Shown here piece by piece: positions 28,965 to 43,323 of a stretch of DNA of 64,000 nucleotides. The notes under the pieces are model-generated. The model did no database searches. It was not told where the DNA came from and was given only the letters and a program-made list of their open reading frames with translations. Each line of letters starts with the position of its first letter. The stretch's first letter is position 1. The translations under genes and the position numbers were made by a program. This DNA is from Stagnimonas aquatica (GTDB lineage: Bacteria; Pseudomonadota; Gammaproteobacteria; Nevskiales; Nevskiaceae), in contig NZ_RJVO01000005.1 of the NCBI RefSeq assembly GCF_003730135.1, positions 207,151 to 271,150 of the forward strand, given 5' to 3'.

Positions 28965-30287
28965 TCAGGGGCTGGCGGCCGGCTGGATGGTCAGCGTGCT
29001 GGTGGCGCTGGTCTGGGTGGTCGCGTTGGAATTGGCGGCGGTGATCACCACCGTCTTGCCAGTCTCCGCCGTGCTGCTGGCCTGGGCGACGCCGGCCAGC
29101 GGATTGACGGTCCCGCTGTTGGTCTGCACCGTCACCAGGGTGGTGTCCGCCGAACTCCAGGTGACGTGGCGGGTGATGTCCTGGGTGGGAATGGTGGCGG
29201 TGGTGGTGTACTCGCCGGTCGCCTTCAACACCAGAGTGCCACCGGGCGCGATGTCCGAGGTCACCGGGCTCACCGTCACCTTGGAGAGCGTGCCCGCCAC
29301 CGGAGTGATCGGCAGGGTCGGCGCGGTCACGGTGGTCGTGCTGCCGGTGGGGCCGTAGGTAAAGGTGGCGCCAAGGTTGATCGGGCTGGCCGATTCCTTG
29401 GAGGCGAAAACCAGGTTGCGCAGGCTGCCGACCAGGAAGGTGATGGAGGCGCTGTCGGAGGAAGTGAACGCCACCTGCCCGGACAGATCCTGGGTCTTGC
29501 CGTTGGCCAGGGTGCCAGTCGCAGTGATGCGCTCGGTGGTGCCCACCAGCAACTGGCTGCGGTCGGTGAATTCCTTGGTCAGCGCGAGGCTGTCGAGCTT
29601 GGAAACGCTGACCGGAGCAGTGACGTTGCTGAACACCGAAGCGGTGCAACCGGGAATGCTGGCCTTGGCGCTGAGCGGACCGCCCTCGGCAACGCCAGTG
29701 ATTACGCCGGTGGCGGAGGCAATGGTGGCGACGCTGTCGTTGGCGGTCACGAAGCTCCAGGTCGCCAGGCTGTCGATGGCACCGGTAACACCGTCCAGAT
29801 CGGCCGACAGCGACAGATCCGACAGCGCGCCGACCGCGACATCCGCCTCGGCGGGGATGATCCGGACATTGGTGGGATCGCTCACCACCACCTGGATCGA
29901 GCTGCTGAAATCCAGGTACTTGGCGGTGATGGTGCTGGTGCCGGCCGCCACCGGGATCAGCACGCCACGCCCGTAGAACGAACCTTCCTGACCGGGCACC
30001 GGCAAGTCGGCATTGCTGACCTTGACGAACTCTGGATTGCTGCTGCTCCACACCGCCCGCGAGCTGAAGTCGCCGCGCGCGCCGTTGCTGAAGGTCACCA
30101 CCAACTGCACCGAGGTATTCAGGCAGGTGTAGGCCTTGGTGCTGGCCGCGCCTTCGACGCCGCCCAGCGGCAACAGTGCGGATTTCACCGGCGCGATGCC
30201 ATCACCGACGCCTCCGCAGGCGCTCAACATCAGGCCGCCGGCCACGGCCAAGCCTTGGAAACCACGGCGGAGAGAGGAAAGCGTCAT
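28965..30287 (-). CDS. Lipoprotein with bacterial Ig-like (Big_2-type) domains
   Basis: A 440-residue surface or periplasmic lipoprotein of unknown role. The signal peptide ends in a lipobox with Cys at residue 24 (LMLSAC). The rest is Ser/Thr/Val-rich beta sequence with at least three repeats resembling Big_2 domains: short strands around VTWSSADTTLVTV, SGTVNPLAGVA and ATWSFVTANDSVATIASATGVITGVA-like units, the last quoted in part. I start at the ATG at 30287 because GGAG lies eight bases upstream. It stands alone between nadA and aspS. Adhesion or envelope roles are common for such proteins but not shown here. Confidence 0.8.
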   Translation of the reverse strand: MTLSSLRRGFQGLAVAGGLMLSACGGVGDGIAPVKSALLPLGGVEGAASTKAYTCLNTSVQLVVTFSNGARGDFSSRAVWSSSNPEFVKVSNADLPVPGQEGSFYGRGVLIPVAAGTSTITAKYLDFSSSIQVVVSDPTNVRIIPAEADVAVGALSDLSLSADLDGVTGAIDSLATWSFVTANDSVATIASATGVITGVAEGGPLSAKASIPGCTASVFSNVTAPVSVSKLDSLALTKEFTDRSQLLVGTTERITATGTLANGKTQDLSGQVAFTSSDSASITFLVGSLRNLVFASKESASPINLGATFTYGPTGSTTTVTAPTLPITPVAGTLSKVTVSPVTSDIAPGGTLVLKATGEYTTTATIPTQDITRHVTWSSADTTLVTVQTNSGTVNPLAGVAQASSTAETGKTVVITAANSNATTQTSATSTLTIQPAASP

Positions 30288-30331
30288 CGGATCAGCTCCA
30301 GGCAAACTTGGGTCAAGATTTCTTAGGGCGC

Positions 30332-32116
<1,785 letters not shown>

Positions 32117-32199
32117 GCTGGGCTTGTGGGCTACTTACGCGGGACGCGCATTGTAGCCGCGCCCCGTCCCCCAGTGCGCGCAGCCCGCTGGGCAGTCGC

Positions 32200-32484
32200 T
32201 CAGCCGCAGGCGCCGCTGGCGCAGGCCGGCGCCGGAGCAGCGCTGGACTCACCGCTGGCAGCCGAGGAAGTATTGCTGTCGCCGGCCAGATTCTTCTTGG
32301 CGCCGGTCTTGAAGTCGGTTTCGTACCAACCGCCGCCAGCCAGCCGGAAACCGGCGGCCGACACCGACTTGCTCAGCGCCGGCTTGCCGCAGGCCGGACA
32401 ATCGGTCGCCGGCGGATCGGACAGTTTCTGAAGAATCTCGGTCTGCGCACCGCAGGCCTGGCAGGAGTATTCGTAGATCGGCAT
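32200..32484 (-). CDS. FmdB-family zinc-ribbon protein
   Basis: A 94-residue protein beginning MPIYEYSCQACGAQTEIL with a second cysteine pair in CPACGKPAL, the FmdB/CxxC-CxxC zinc ribbon. The tail is Ser/Ala-rich and ends CASGACG. The family is called a putative regulator after an operon in a methylotroph, but its job is not established. It sits directly before aspS, as in many gammaproteobacteria, and probably shares its transcript. Confidence 0.88.
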   Translation of the reverse strand: MPIYEYSCQACGAQTEILQKLSDPPATDCPACGKPALSKSVSAAGFRLAGGGWYETDFKTGAKKNLAGDSNTSSAASGESSAAPAPACASGACG

Positions 32485-32572
32485 GGAGCAATCCTGAAAT
32501 CAACTGGACGGAGCCAGCGATGGGGCTCGGCAAACGGCTTTCAAGCCCTGCCCCGCCCTTGCATGGCGGCGG

Positions 32573-32599
32573 ACAAAAGAAAACCGCCCGGAGGCGGCT
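32573..32599 (-). terminator. Rho-independent terminator after the tRNA-Ser/tRNA-Arg pair
   Basis: Read on the minus strand: an AAG-CCGCC stem, a 4-nt loop, GGCGG, then TTTTCTTTTG. The pairing bases are 32584-32588 and 32593-32597. It lies about 40 bp beyond the 3' end of tRNA-Arg and before fmdB, so it closes the csrA/tRNA transcription unit. Confidence 0.8.
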
Positions 32600-32638
32600 T
32601 CTTCGTCGGCGGTGAGACCGCCTTACCCAAACAACAAA

Positions 32639-32715
32639 TGGTGCGCCCGGAAGGATTCGAACCTCCGACCCCTTAGTTCGTAGCCAAGTGCTCTATCCAA
32701 CTGAGCTACGGGCGC
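32639..32715 (-). tRNA. tRNA-Arg (anticodon ACG)
   Basis: A 77-nt cloverleaf with acceptor GCGCCCG pairing to CGGGCGC, D-arm GCTCAGTTGGATAGAGC, anticodon loop CTACGAA with ACG in the anticodon position, T-arm with GGTTCGAATCC and an encoded CCA end. The adenosine at the wobble position would be deaminated to inosine. Paired with tRNA-Ser downstream of csrA, a classic gammaproteobacterial arrangement. Confidence 0.97.
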
Positions 32716-32740
32716 ATGCAACAACAACTAAATCCGAGAA

Positions 32741-32834
32741 TGGCGGAGAGAGAGGGATTCGAACCCTCGATAAGGTTTTAAAGCCCTATACTCCCTTAGC
32801 AGGGGAGCGCCTTCGTCCACTCGGCCATCTCTCC
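32741..32834 (-). tRNA. tRNA-Ser (anticodon GCT)
   Basis: A 94-nt class II tRNA: acceptor GGAGAGA with its complement TCTCTCC, a long variable arm, T-loop GGTTCGAATCC and an encoded CCA. The anticodon loop is CTGCTAA, giving GCT, which reads AGC/AGU serine codons. It lies upstream of tRNA-Arg with 25 bp between them and about 95 bp after csrA. Confidence 0.97.
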
Positions 32835-32930
32835 GAGCACCGGGTCTCCCCAGCGAGGCGCGCATCTTACTGAAAGCATGGCAGCCGGTAAAGGCGCCGG
32901 CCCAGATTATTTTCCGGGCCCACCCCGCTT

Positions 32931-33125
32931 TCAGTGACGCGGCTGCTCCAATGCCGCCCCCGCCTCTTCGGCGATGCGCTCGAAAATCTCCTCGCGATGC
33001 ACTGCCACCGTGCGCGGTGCATTGATACCCAGCCGCACCTGATTGCCCTTGACCCCCAACACCGTCACGGTGACGTCGTCACCGATCTTCAGAGCTTCGC
33101 CGACCCGCCGCGTCAAGATGAGCAT
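32931..33125 (-). CDS. csrA: Carbon storage regulator CsrA/RsmA
   Basis: A 64-residue RNA-binding regulator that blocks or stabilises target mRNAs by binding GGA hairpins. The sequence is canonical: [17 protein letters not shown], the [16 protein letters not shown] core and the [10 protein letters not shown] helix with the conserved R44-type arginine. Location between lysC and tRNA-Ser is the standard place. No CsrB/RsmY-type sponge RNA is evident in this window. Confidence 0.98.
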   Translation of the reverse strand: MLILTRRVGEALKIGDDVTVTVLGVKGNQVRLGINAPRTVAVHREEIFERIAEEAGAALEQPRH

Positions 33126-33232
33126 TCCGTTTCTCCAGGGACCGTTCCATCGAGTGAAGTGTCCCTAACGCACGGGCTGACGTTTAGTGGTCAACAAACA
33201 CCAAAAAAAGTGCGGGCGACGGCTTTTGGCCG

Positions 33233-34459
33233 CTAAGCGGTCGCGCCCTCCAGGCCAAACGCCTTGTGCAGGGTGCGGACGGCCAGCTCCAGGTACTTGT
33301 CGGAGATCACCACGCTGATCTTGATCTCGGAGGTGGAGATCATGCGGATGTTGATGCCCTCCGCCGCCAGCGCCTTGAACATCTGGCTGGCGATGCCGGC
33401 ATGGCTGCGCATGCCCACGCCTACCAGCGAGACCTTGACGATGTCCAGCGCCGAGCGCACGCCCTTGGCACCCAGCTCGGCGGCAACCTTCTTGGCCACT
33501 TCCAGCGCGCGGTCGTAGTCGACCCGGTTGACGGTGAAGGTGAAGTCGGTGGTGGCATCGGCAGCGACGTTCTGCACGATCATGTCGATCTCGATGTTGG
33601 CGTCGCCAATCGGCCCGAGGATGGCGGCGGCGATGCCCGGGCGGTCAGGCACGCCCTCCACGGTCAACTGGGCCTCGTCGCGGTTGAAGGCAATGCCGGA
33701 GATCAGCGGGTCTTCCACTTTGGTTTCCTCGTCAAGAGTGATGAGCGTGCCCGGGCCTTCCACGAAGGTGGACAGCACCCGCAACGGCACCTTGTATTTG
33801 CCGGCGAATTCCACCGAGCGGATCTGCAGCACCTTGCTGCCGAGGCTGGCCATTTCCAGCATTTCCTCGAAGGTGATGCGGTCCAGGCGACGGGCCTTGG
33901 GTTCGACGCGCGGATCGGTGGTGTAGACGCCGTCGACATCGGTGTAGATCTGGCACTCGTCGGCCTTCAGCGCCGCCGCCAGCGCCACGCCGGTGGTATC
34001 CGAGCCGCCACGGCCGAGGGTGGTCACCGAGCCGGTGGCGTCGATGCCCTGGAAGCCGGCGACCACCGGCACGATGCCAGCGGCGCAATCGGCCAGCAGC
34101 TTGTCGGCGTCGATCGACTGGATGCGCGCCTTCATGTGCGCGCTGTCGGTGCGGATCGCCACCTGCGGACCGGTGTAGGAGCGGCTCTTCAGCCCCTGCT
34201 TCTCCAGCGCCAGCGCCAACAGGCCGATGGTGACCTGCTCGCCGGTCGCGGCGATCTGGTCGAACTCGCGCTGGTTGCCGCGCGGGTTGATGGATTTCGC
34301 CAGCTTGAGCAGGCGGTCGGTCTCGCCGGACATCGCCGACACCACCACCACCACCCGGTCGCCACGCGCGATGAAGGAGGCAACCTTGCTGGCCACGTGC
34401 TCGATGCGCTCCACCGAGCCCATCGAGGTGCCGCCGTATTTCTGAACGATCAGTGCCAT
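33233..34459 (-). CDS. lysC: Aspartate kinase
   Basis: The first enzyme of the Lys/Thr/Met pathway. The 408-residue product has the kinase start ALIVQKYGGTSMGSVERI, the GFQGIDATGSVTTLGRGGSD nucleotide site (in part) and two C-terminal ACT domains that bind lysine and/or threonine. This is the single-function proteobacterial type. An internal start producing a beta subunit, as in some homologues, cannot be judged. A REP pair lies between it and alaS. Confidence 0.96.
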   Translation of the reverse strand: MALIVQKYGGTSMGSVERIEHVASKVASFIARGDRVVVVVSAMSGETDRLLKLAKSINPRGNQREFDQIAATGEQVTIGLLALALEKQGLKSRSYTGPQVAIRTDSAHMKARIQSIDADKLLADCAAGIVPVVAGFQGIDATGSVTTLGRGGSDTTGVALAAALKADECQIYTDVDGVYTTDPRVEPKARRLDRITFEEMLEMASLGSKVLQIRSVEFAGKYKVPLRVLSTFVEGPGTLITLDEETKVEDPLISGIAFNRDEAQLTVEGVPDRPGIAAAILGPIGDANIEIDMIVQNVAADATTDFTFTVNRVDYDRALEVAKKVAAELGAKGVRSALDIVKVSLVGVGMRSHAGIASQMFKALAAEGINIRMISTSEIKISVVISDKYLELAVRTLHKAFGLEGATA

Positions 34460-34467
34460 GTTTTTAT

Positions 34468-34533
34468 GTAGGAGCGGCCTAGGCCGCGATCACCCTCTCC
34501 AAAATAATCCGCAGGTCGCGGGCAAGCCCGCGC

Positions 34534-34537
<4 letters not shown>
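34468..34537. repeat. GTAG-type REP pair (BIME) between alaS and lysC
   Basis: Two REP elements face each other. The right-reading one is GTAGGAGCGGCCTAGGCCGCGATC at 34468-34491 in shortened view (GTAG head, then a GGCC palindrome). The other, on the minus strand from 34537 to 34509, begins GTAGGCGCGGGC with the palindrome GCGGGCTTGCCCGC. The GTAG head just before the stem is the hallmark recognised by RAYT transposases in Pseudomonas and Xanthomonas relatives. The alaS TAG stop (34534-34536) is part of the second GTAG. Confidence 0.88.
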
Positions 34538-37158
<2,621 letters not shown>

Positions 37159-37301
37159 GGCGGCGGGGCTCAAAAAAAGTCCCGCATTTTACAAGCCAAG
37201 GCGCGCCGGTGCTGCCCCAGCGGGGACGATCCCGGATCGGCTCCCCAATTCCGCCAGACCGCCCGCCTGAACTTGGCGCGCCTCGTGCACTCAGAGTGCG
37301 G

Positions 37302-37907
37302 ATGACACTCAAGCTACTCCTGTCCAGGCTCACCGGCTTCGGCGACTTCGCACTGCTGAGCCTGCTCGGCCTGTTCGTCGCCGCTTGGCTGCTGTGGACC
37401 GGCGCCCGGCGCATGGCCCTGCTCTGGCTGATCGCCCTGGGCAGTTGCGCCGCGCTCATCGCCCTGCTCAAGGTCTACTTCAACGGCTGCCCGCTGACCG
37501 AGCTGGCGATGCGCAGCCCCAGCGGCCACGCCGGCTTCGGCAGCTTCATCTACGGCGGCATCGCACTACTGGCCCAGAGCCAGCGACCCCGCTGGCAGGC
37601 CGGCCTGATCGCGCTGGCCGGCGGTCTGTGGATCGCCGCGATTGGCTACTCGCGGGTGGTGGTGCGGGCGCATACCGGGCCCGAGGTGCTGTTCGGCATC
37701 GCCATCGGCGCCAGTGTGCTTTTCGGGTTTGGCCTGGCCAGCCGGGGTCGGGACCACAGCCGGTTTCCGCTGCTGGCGGCCATCGTCGGCGCCGCTCTGG
37801 GCGCAACGCTGTTTCACACGCTCAACTGGCATCCGACGTTCGAGGCCTACCTGGCTCGGCTCAGCCACGAGTACGCCGCGCTTCTGCCGCCCTGCTCGAA
37901 CAACTAG
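37302..37907 (+). CDS. PAP2-like membrane phosphatase family protein, atypical
   Basis: A 201-residue polytopic membrane protein with a PAP2 (lipid phosphatase) core: RSPSGHAGFGSF for motif 2 and GYSRVVVRAHTGPEVLFG for motif 3. The motif 3 arginine and histidine are present, but the usual aspartate four residues after the histidine is replaced (HTGPE). Motif 1 (normally K-x6-RP) is reduced to a lysine in LLKVYFNGCP. I therefore expect an altered enzyme or a non-catalytic relative. It is divergent from alaS and convergent with recX. Confidence 0.7.
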   Translation: MTLKLLLSRLTGFGDFALLSLLGLFVAAWLLWTGARRMALLWLIALGSCAALIALLKVYFNGCPLTELAMRSPSGHAGFGSFIYGGIALLAQSQRPRWQAGLIALAGGLWIAAIGYSRVVVRAHTGPEVLFGIAIGASVLFGFGLASRGRDHSRFPLLAAIVGAALGATLFHTLNWHPTFEAYLARLSHEYAALLPPCSNN

Positions 37908-37972
37908 TTGTCGGAGCGCCGCGAACCGCAGCGGGATCGGTTGGGCTAGCCGTCGCCAGCTCGCCACGGTGT

Positions 37973-38432
37973 CTAGTCGTCCTGGTCGAAATCGCCTTTC
38001 AGCGCCGCCCGGATCTGCTCGCCGGTGAAACCGCGCTGGGCCAGGCCGCGGTACTGCTTCTGCTTTTCGGCGAGGTTGGTCGGCGGGCCGCCGAACTTGC
38101 GCGCCTGGGTTTCGACCGCCAGGGCGGTCCAGTCGCAGTCGGCGGCGTCCAGGGCCTCGCGGATCAGGCTTTCGTCCAGGCCGGCCACCGACAGCTCGGC
38201 ACGGATGCGTAGCGGGCCGTGGCCCTGGGCGATGCGGCTGCGGATCAGGGCCTCGGCATAGCGGGGGTCGCTCTGCCAGCCGGAATCGGCCAGCGAGCCG
38301 ATCACTTCCTCCGCCACCTCGCTTTCAACGCCCTTGGCCTTCAGCTTGCGCGAAAGCTGCCACGCCGAATGCTCCCGGCGGCCCAGAAGCCGCATCGCCT
38401 TCAGGCGGGCGGCTTCCGGAGTCAAGGGTTCC

Positions 38433-38452
<20 letters not shown>
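37973..38452 (-). CDS. recX: Recombination regulator RecX
   Basis: RecX caps or remodels RecA filaments and inhibits RecA. With the GTG start at 38452 the product is 159 residues, the family norm, and starts 20 bp inside the 3' end of recA in another frame. It has the tandem three-helix repeats of Rec[42 protein letters not shown] text, and [21 protein letters not shown], each quoted in part. Coexpression with recA is expected by read-through. Confidence 0.93.
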
Positions 38453-39455
<1,003 letters not shown>

Positions 39456-39531
39456 GGTGAGTCCCCTTTCGTGGTTCCCTTAAATGACGAGCGCGCCTCG
39501 AAAGACGCGCCGTGCTCACAGCAAAAACTGG

Positions 39532-39572
39532 ATCCCCGCCTTCGCGGGGATGACTTGCGCTAGGCGCAAGTC
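39532..39572. repeat. Two adjacent palindromes between recA and efp
   Basis: The first is ATCCCCGC-CTTC-GCGGGGAT (39532-39551), a common dispersed proteobacterial palindrome. The second is GACTTGCGC-TAG-GCGCAAGTC (39552-39572), a perfect 9-bp stem that includes the efp stop codon. They abut without a gap. Read on the minus strand they could act as the efp 3' end, but there is no T-tract after either stem. Confidence 0.7.
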
Positions 39573-40140
39573 ACTTGCCCAGACGGCCGAGGTACTCGCC
39601 GGTACGGGTGTCCACCTTGATGACTTCGCCCTGCTGCACGAACAGCGGCACGCGCACCACGGCGCCGGTTTCCAGGGTGGCCGGCTTGCCGCCGCCGCCC
39701 GAGGTGTCGCCACGCAGGCCGGGGTCGGTCTCGGCGATCTGCAGCTCCACGGTGTTGGGCGGCAGCACCTGCAGCGGCTGGCCGTTGAACAGGGTGATGC
39801 GGCAGGTCTCCTGGCCCTTGAGCCAGAGCTTGGCTTCTTCCATCTGGGTGGCGCCGACCATGGTCTGCTCGAAGCTGACCGGGTCCATGAAGGTCCAGAA
39901 CTCGCCGTCGTTGTAGACGTACTGCAGTTCCACGTCCTCGACGTCGGCGACTTCCAGGGTGTCGCCGGACTTCAGGGTGATGTCGATCACGCGACCATTG
40001 CGCAGGTTGCGGATCTTCAGGCTGTTGGTGGCCTGGCCCTTGCCGGGCTTGCGGTATTCGTTGTCGACGATGGAAAACGGATTGCCGTCGATGAGCACCT
40101 TGGTGCCCGCCTTCATTTCGTTGGTGCTGACGCTGGCCAT
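39571..40140 (-). CDS. efp: Translation elongation factor P
   Basis: EF-P relieves ribosomes stalled at polyproline. The 189-residue product starts at the ATG at 40140 and has the modification loop RKPGKGQA with lysine at position 34. That points to the lysyl (EpmA/EpmB) route, not the rhamnosyl-arginine route of Pseudomonas. Two OB domains follow. The open frame for 24 codons upstream has no coding look. The window itself codes for polyproline proteins such as GspD, RibD's tail and RNase E. Confidence 0.96.
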   Translation of the reverse strand: MASVSTNEMKAGTKVLIDGNPFSIVDNEYRKPGKGQATNSLKIRNLRNGRVIDITLKSGDTLEVADVEDVELQYVYNDGEFWTFMDPVSFEQTMVGATQMEEAKLWLKGQETCRITLFNGQPLQVLPPNTVELQIAETDPGLRGDTSGGGGKPATLETGAVVRVPLFVQQGEVIKVDTRTGEYLGRLGK

Positions 40141-40295
40141 GATCTGGGTCTGCTTGAAAAATGTGGTTGGTCCGCGTGGCGCGGAAAGCTTCTGGACGGC
40201 GCTTGTGAACACGCCGCTGGTCCCGACTTCGAGGGCCGAAATGCTAGCACGAGGCCGGGGTGGCCGGCTTCAGGACGAAGCCCGGCCTCCCGGGG

Positions 40296-42137
40296 TCAGC
40301 GGAACCGCTCCAGGGTGCGGCGGCGCTTCTTGAGCTGGCGGTTGGTCAGCACGTTGCGCTTGCCCTTGAACGGGTTCTCGCCGGTCTTGAACTCGAGCAG
40401 GATCGGCACGCCCTTCAACTGGAACGCCGCCCGGAACTCGTTGATCAGGTAACGGTGGTAGGACAGCGGCAGCTTCTCGGTCTGGTTGCCGTGCACCAGG
40501 ATGCGGATCGGGTTGGTGCCGGTCTGGTGCGCGTAGCGCAGCTTGATGCGCCGCCCCAGCACCGCCGGCGGGCTGTGACGGTCCACCGCCGCCTCCAGCG
40601 CCCGGGTCAGTTCCGGGGTCGGGATGTCCATGGTGGTGGACTCGTAGGCCAGCACCACGTCCTCCATCAGCTCGCGCAGGCCGGAGCCGTGCAGCGCGGA
40701 GATGAAGTGCGGCGGCACGAAGTCCAGGAACGGCAGCCGGAAGTCGATCTCGCTCTTGATCCAGGCGCGCTTGTCGTCGGCCAGGTGATCCCACTTGTTG
40801 ATCGCCAGCACCAGGGCGCGGCCGCGCTGGGCGACCAGGCCCATGAGCTTGGCGTCCTGGGTCGAGATCTCGTCGTGGGCGTCGGTCACCAGGATCACCA
40901 CATGGGCGTCCTCGATGGCCTGCAAGGCCTTGACGATGCTGAATTTCTCCACCACCTCGCTGACCCGCGAACGGCGCCGGATGCCGGCGGTGTCGATCAG
41001 CTCGTAGCGGTGGCCGTCGCGCTCGAAGCGCACCCGGATGGCGTCGCGGGTGGTGCCGGCGACGTCGGCGGTCAGCACCCGGTCCTCGCCCAGCAGGCGA
41101 TTCACCAGCGTGGACTTGCCGGCGTTCGGGCGACCGACCACCGCCACCCGGATGATGCCGTCGTCCTGATAGGACTCGTGGCTTTCGGGAAAACCGGCCA
41201 GTTGCTCGCGCAGCAGGGCGGTGATGCCGTCGCCATGCTCGGCCGAGACCGGGCGGGGATCGCCGAGGCCGAGCACATGAAACTCGGCCGCCGTGCGCAG
41301 CACCGGCTTGCCCTCGGCCTTGTTGACCAGCACCGTCACCGGCTTGCCCAGCTTGCGCAGGCGGCGGGCGATGGCCTCGTCGTCCGGCAGGCAGCCGGAC
41401 TCGGCATCGACCAGGAAGAACACCCGGTCGGCTTCCTCCAGGGCGATCTGTGCCTGCTCCTCGGCGAGCATCGCCAGGGCATCGTTCTCGGCCGGCGACA
41501 GGCCGCCGGTATCGACCACGATGTAGCTCTTGCCTTCGAAGCGCCCCTGACCGTACTGACGGTCGCGGGTGAGCCCCGGCAAGTCGTAGACCAAGGCATC
41601 GCGGGTATTGGTCAGGCGATTGAACAGCGTGGACTTGCCGACATTGGGGCGGCCGACCAGCACCACCACCGGCAGCGGCGGTGCTTCCACCAGCTCCACC
41701 GCAGCGGACTCGTCGTCGCCCTCGGCGAGGGCTTCCTCGTCCTGGTATTCCTCGTCCTCGGCGAACTCGTCGAGCTGGTACTCCTCGATCACGTCCTCCA
41801 GCTTTTCGCCGCTCGCCAGCAGGTCGAGATCCTGCAGCGCCTGGGCGACGAAGCCGCGCGGCCGGGCCGGCGGCAGCGGCTCGGGCGCGGGGGCCGGCTT
41901 GGCGGCAGGCTTGGGCGCCGCCGGCTTGCGCGGCTTGACGCCGGTCTCTTCGGCCAGACGCTCGTCGACCGAAACCTTGGCCTTGGCTTTCTTCCAGGGC
42001 TGGTACTTGGCGGCCGGCGCGGCAGCGGCGGTCTCGGGCTTGGCGGCCTTCTTGCGCGGCGCGGCGACCTTGACCTTGGCACCCGGACGCGGCTTCTTGC
42101 TACGTCCCTTGCCGCCTTTGTTGGGGCTGAGTTTCAA
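40296..42137 (-). CDS. der: Ribosome-associated GTPase Der with 150-residue extension
   Basis: Der (EngA) has two tandem G domains and assists 50S assembly. G1 begins near residue 155 with VVVLVGRPNVGKSTLFN, G2 has VVGRPNAGKSTLVN, and the KH-like end is normal (QLKKRRRTLERF). E. coli Der starts at the G1 strand and has 490 residues; this protein has 613. The first 154 residues begin as a Lys/Ala/Pro-rich basic run (residues 1-95) and become strongly acidic (115-150). The long start is believable because its ATG overlaps the bamB stop (ATGA at 42134-42137). Confidence 0.95.
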   Translation of the reverse strand: MKLSPNKGGKGRSKKPRPGAKVKVAAPRKKAAKPETAAAAPAAKYQPWKKAKAKVSVDERLAEETGVKPRKPAAPKPAAKPAPAPEPLPPARPRGFVAQALQDLDLLASGEKLEDVIEEYQLDEFAEDEEYQDEEALAEGDDESAAVELVEAPPLPVVVLVGRPNVGKSTLFNRLTNTRDALVYDLPGLTRDRQYGQGRFEGKSYIVVDTGGLSPAENDALAMLAEEQAQIALEEADRVFFLVDAESGCLPDDEAIARRLRKLGKPVTVLVNKAEGKPVLRTAAEFHVLGLGDPRPVSAEHGDGITALLREQLAGFPESHESYQDDGIIRVAVVGRPNAGKSTLVNRLLGEDRVLTADVAGTTRDAIRVRFERDGHRYELIDTAGIRRRSRVSEVVEKFSIVKALQAIEDAHVVILVTDAHDEISTQDAKLMGLVAQRGRALVLAINKWDHLADDKRAWIKSEIDFRLPFLDFVPPHFISALHGSGLRELMEDVVLAYESTTMDIPTPELTRALEAAVDRHSPPAVLGRRIKLRYAHQTGTNPIRILVHGNQTEKLPLSYHRYLINEFRAAFQLKGVPILLEFKTGENPFKGKRNVLTNRQLKKRRRTLERFR

Positions 42138-43297
42138 CGGGGTTTGACCTGCAGCGCGCTGAGCTTGCCGTCCACGTTGAGCAGGTAGAGGCGGTCGTCA
42201 CTGACCGCCGGCGGCGCCAGGATCGGCTCCTTGCCGGCGCGGCTGCGCGCCACCACGCTGCCATCACGGGGGTCGAGGAAGTGCACATAGCCCTCGTAGT
42301 CGGCGACCACCACATGGCCGGCGAAGAAGGCCGGCGGCGACAGCCGGCGGTACTTCAGGCTTTCGTTCTTCCAGGCGGCGGCACCGGTGGCGAGGTCCAG
42401 CGCCCAGACCACGCCGTCGGCGTCGCTGACGTAGACGTTGTCCTTGCCCACCGCGAGGCCGGCGTAGGACTTGACGATGCGGCGCCAGCGGCTCTCGCCG
42501 TTGGCCGGTTCGATCAGCGCCACGTCGCCGCCATAGCTGGCGACCAGCACGCCGTCGAGGGTGGAGACCAGGGCGGCGTCGATGTCGGTCAGGCGCTCCA
42601 GCTCGGTACGGCCGCTGGGGCTGGAGATCGGCTGCTCCCACACCGCCTGGCCGTCGTCGAGGCGCACCGCCGCCAGGCGGCCGTTGTCCATGCCGATCAG
42701 CACCCGGTTGCCTTCCACCACCGGCGCCGACAGGCCGCGCAGGCTGAGGTTGGGCTCGGTGCGGTCGAAGCTCCACAGGCGCTTGCCGTCGGCGGCCGAG
42801 AAGCCGTAGGCACGGCCGTCAATCGAGCGGGCGACGACGACATCCCCAGAGCCGGCCGGCGGCGCCAGCACTTCGCTGGAGGCCTGGGCGCGCCAGACCG
42901 CGCTACCGTCGGCACGGCGCAGGGCGATGACTTCGGCATCAAGGGTGCCGACCAGCACCAGGTCACCCACCACCGAGGGGCCGGCCACCACCCTCGCCTT
43001 GGTGCGCGCGCGCCAGCGCTCGCGACCGCTGACCGGATCGAGGGCGTAGACGTCGCCACCGGATTCGGCGGCGTAGAGGGCGTCACTTTCCAGCAGCGGA
43101 CGCAGACCGGAGGGTCGACCCTGGGCGCCTTCGCCGATGCTCCGCGACCAGTCGTGCTCGACCTTCAGCTTCGGCTGGTCGATGTCCTGCAGCTTGGCGG
43201 GCTCGCGCAGCTTCACCTTCTCGGAGCAGGCAGCAAGGCCGGTGGCGGCGACGACCAGGCCCAGGGCCAGCGCGCGGTAAGACAGGGCGAACTTCAT
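42134..43297 (-). CDS. bamB: Outer-membrane assembly lipoprotein BamB
   Basis: BamB is an eight-bladed beta-propeller that helps BamA fold outer-membrane proteins. The 387-residue protein has a lipoprotein signal with Cys at residue 24 (ATGLAAC) and repeated PQQ-like blades (VYALDPVSGRERWRART, VIALRRADGSAVWRAQA). It lies between yfgM and der, the normal place, and its stop overlaps der. Confidence 0.96.
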   Translation of the reverse strand: MKFALSYRALALGLVVAATGLAACSEKVKLREPAKLQDIDQPKLKVEHDWSRSIGEGAQGRPSGLRPLLESDALYAAESGGDVYALDPVSGRERWRARTKARVVAGPSVVGDLVLVGTLDAEVIALRRADGSAVWRAQASSEVLAPPAGSGDVVVARSIDGRAYGFSAADGKRLWSFDRTEPNLSLRGLSAPVVEGNRVLIGMDNGRLAAVRLDDGQAVWEQPISSPSGRTELERLTDIDAALVSTLDGVLVASYGGDVALIEPANGESRWRRIVKSYAGLAVGKDNVYVSDADGVVWALDLATGAAAWKNESLKYRRLSPPAFFAGHVVVADYEGYVHFLDPRDGSVVARSRAGKEPILAPPAVSDDRLYLLNVDGKLSALQVKPR

Positions 43298-43323
43298 GTG
43301 CGGGGATTTCCTGGAAGCAGGCT

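Noticed and set aside
39456..39531. LexA box upstream of recA
   Set aside because: No CTGT-N8-ACAG-like palindrome is present between recA and the repeats; SOS control cannot be claimed.
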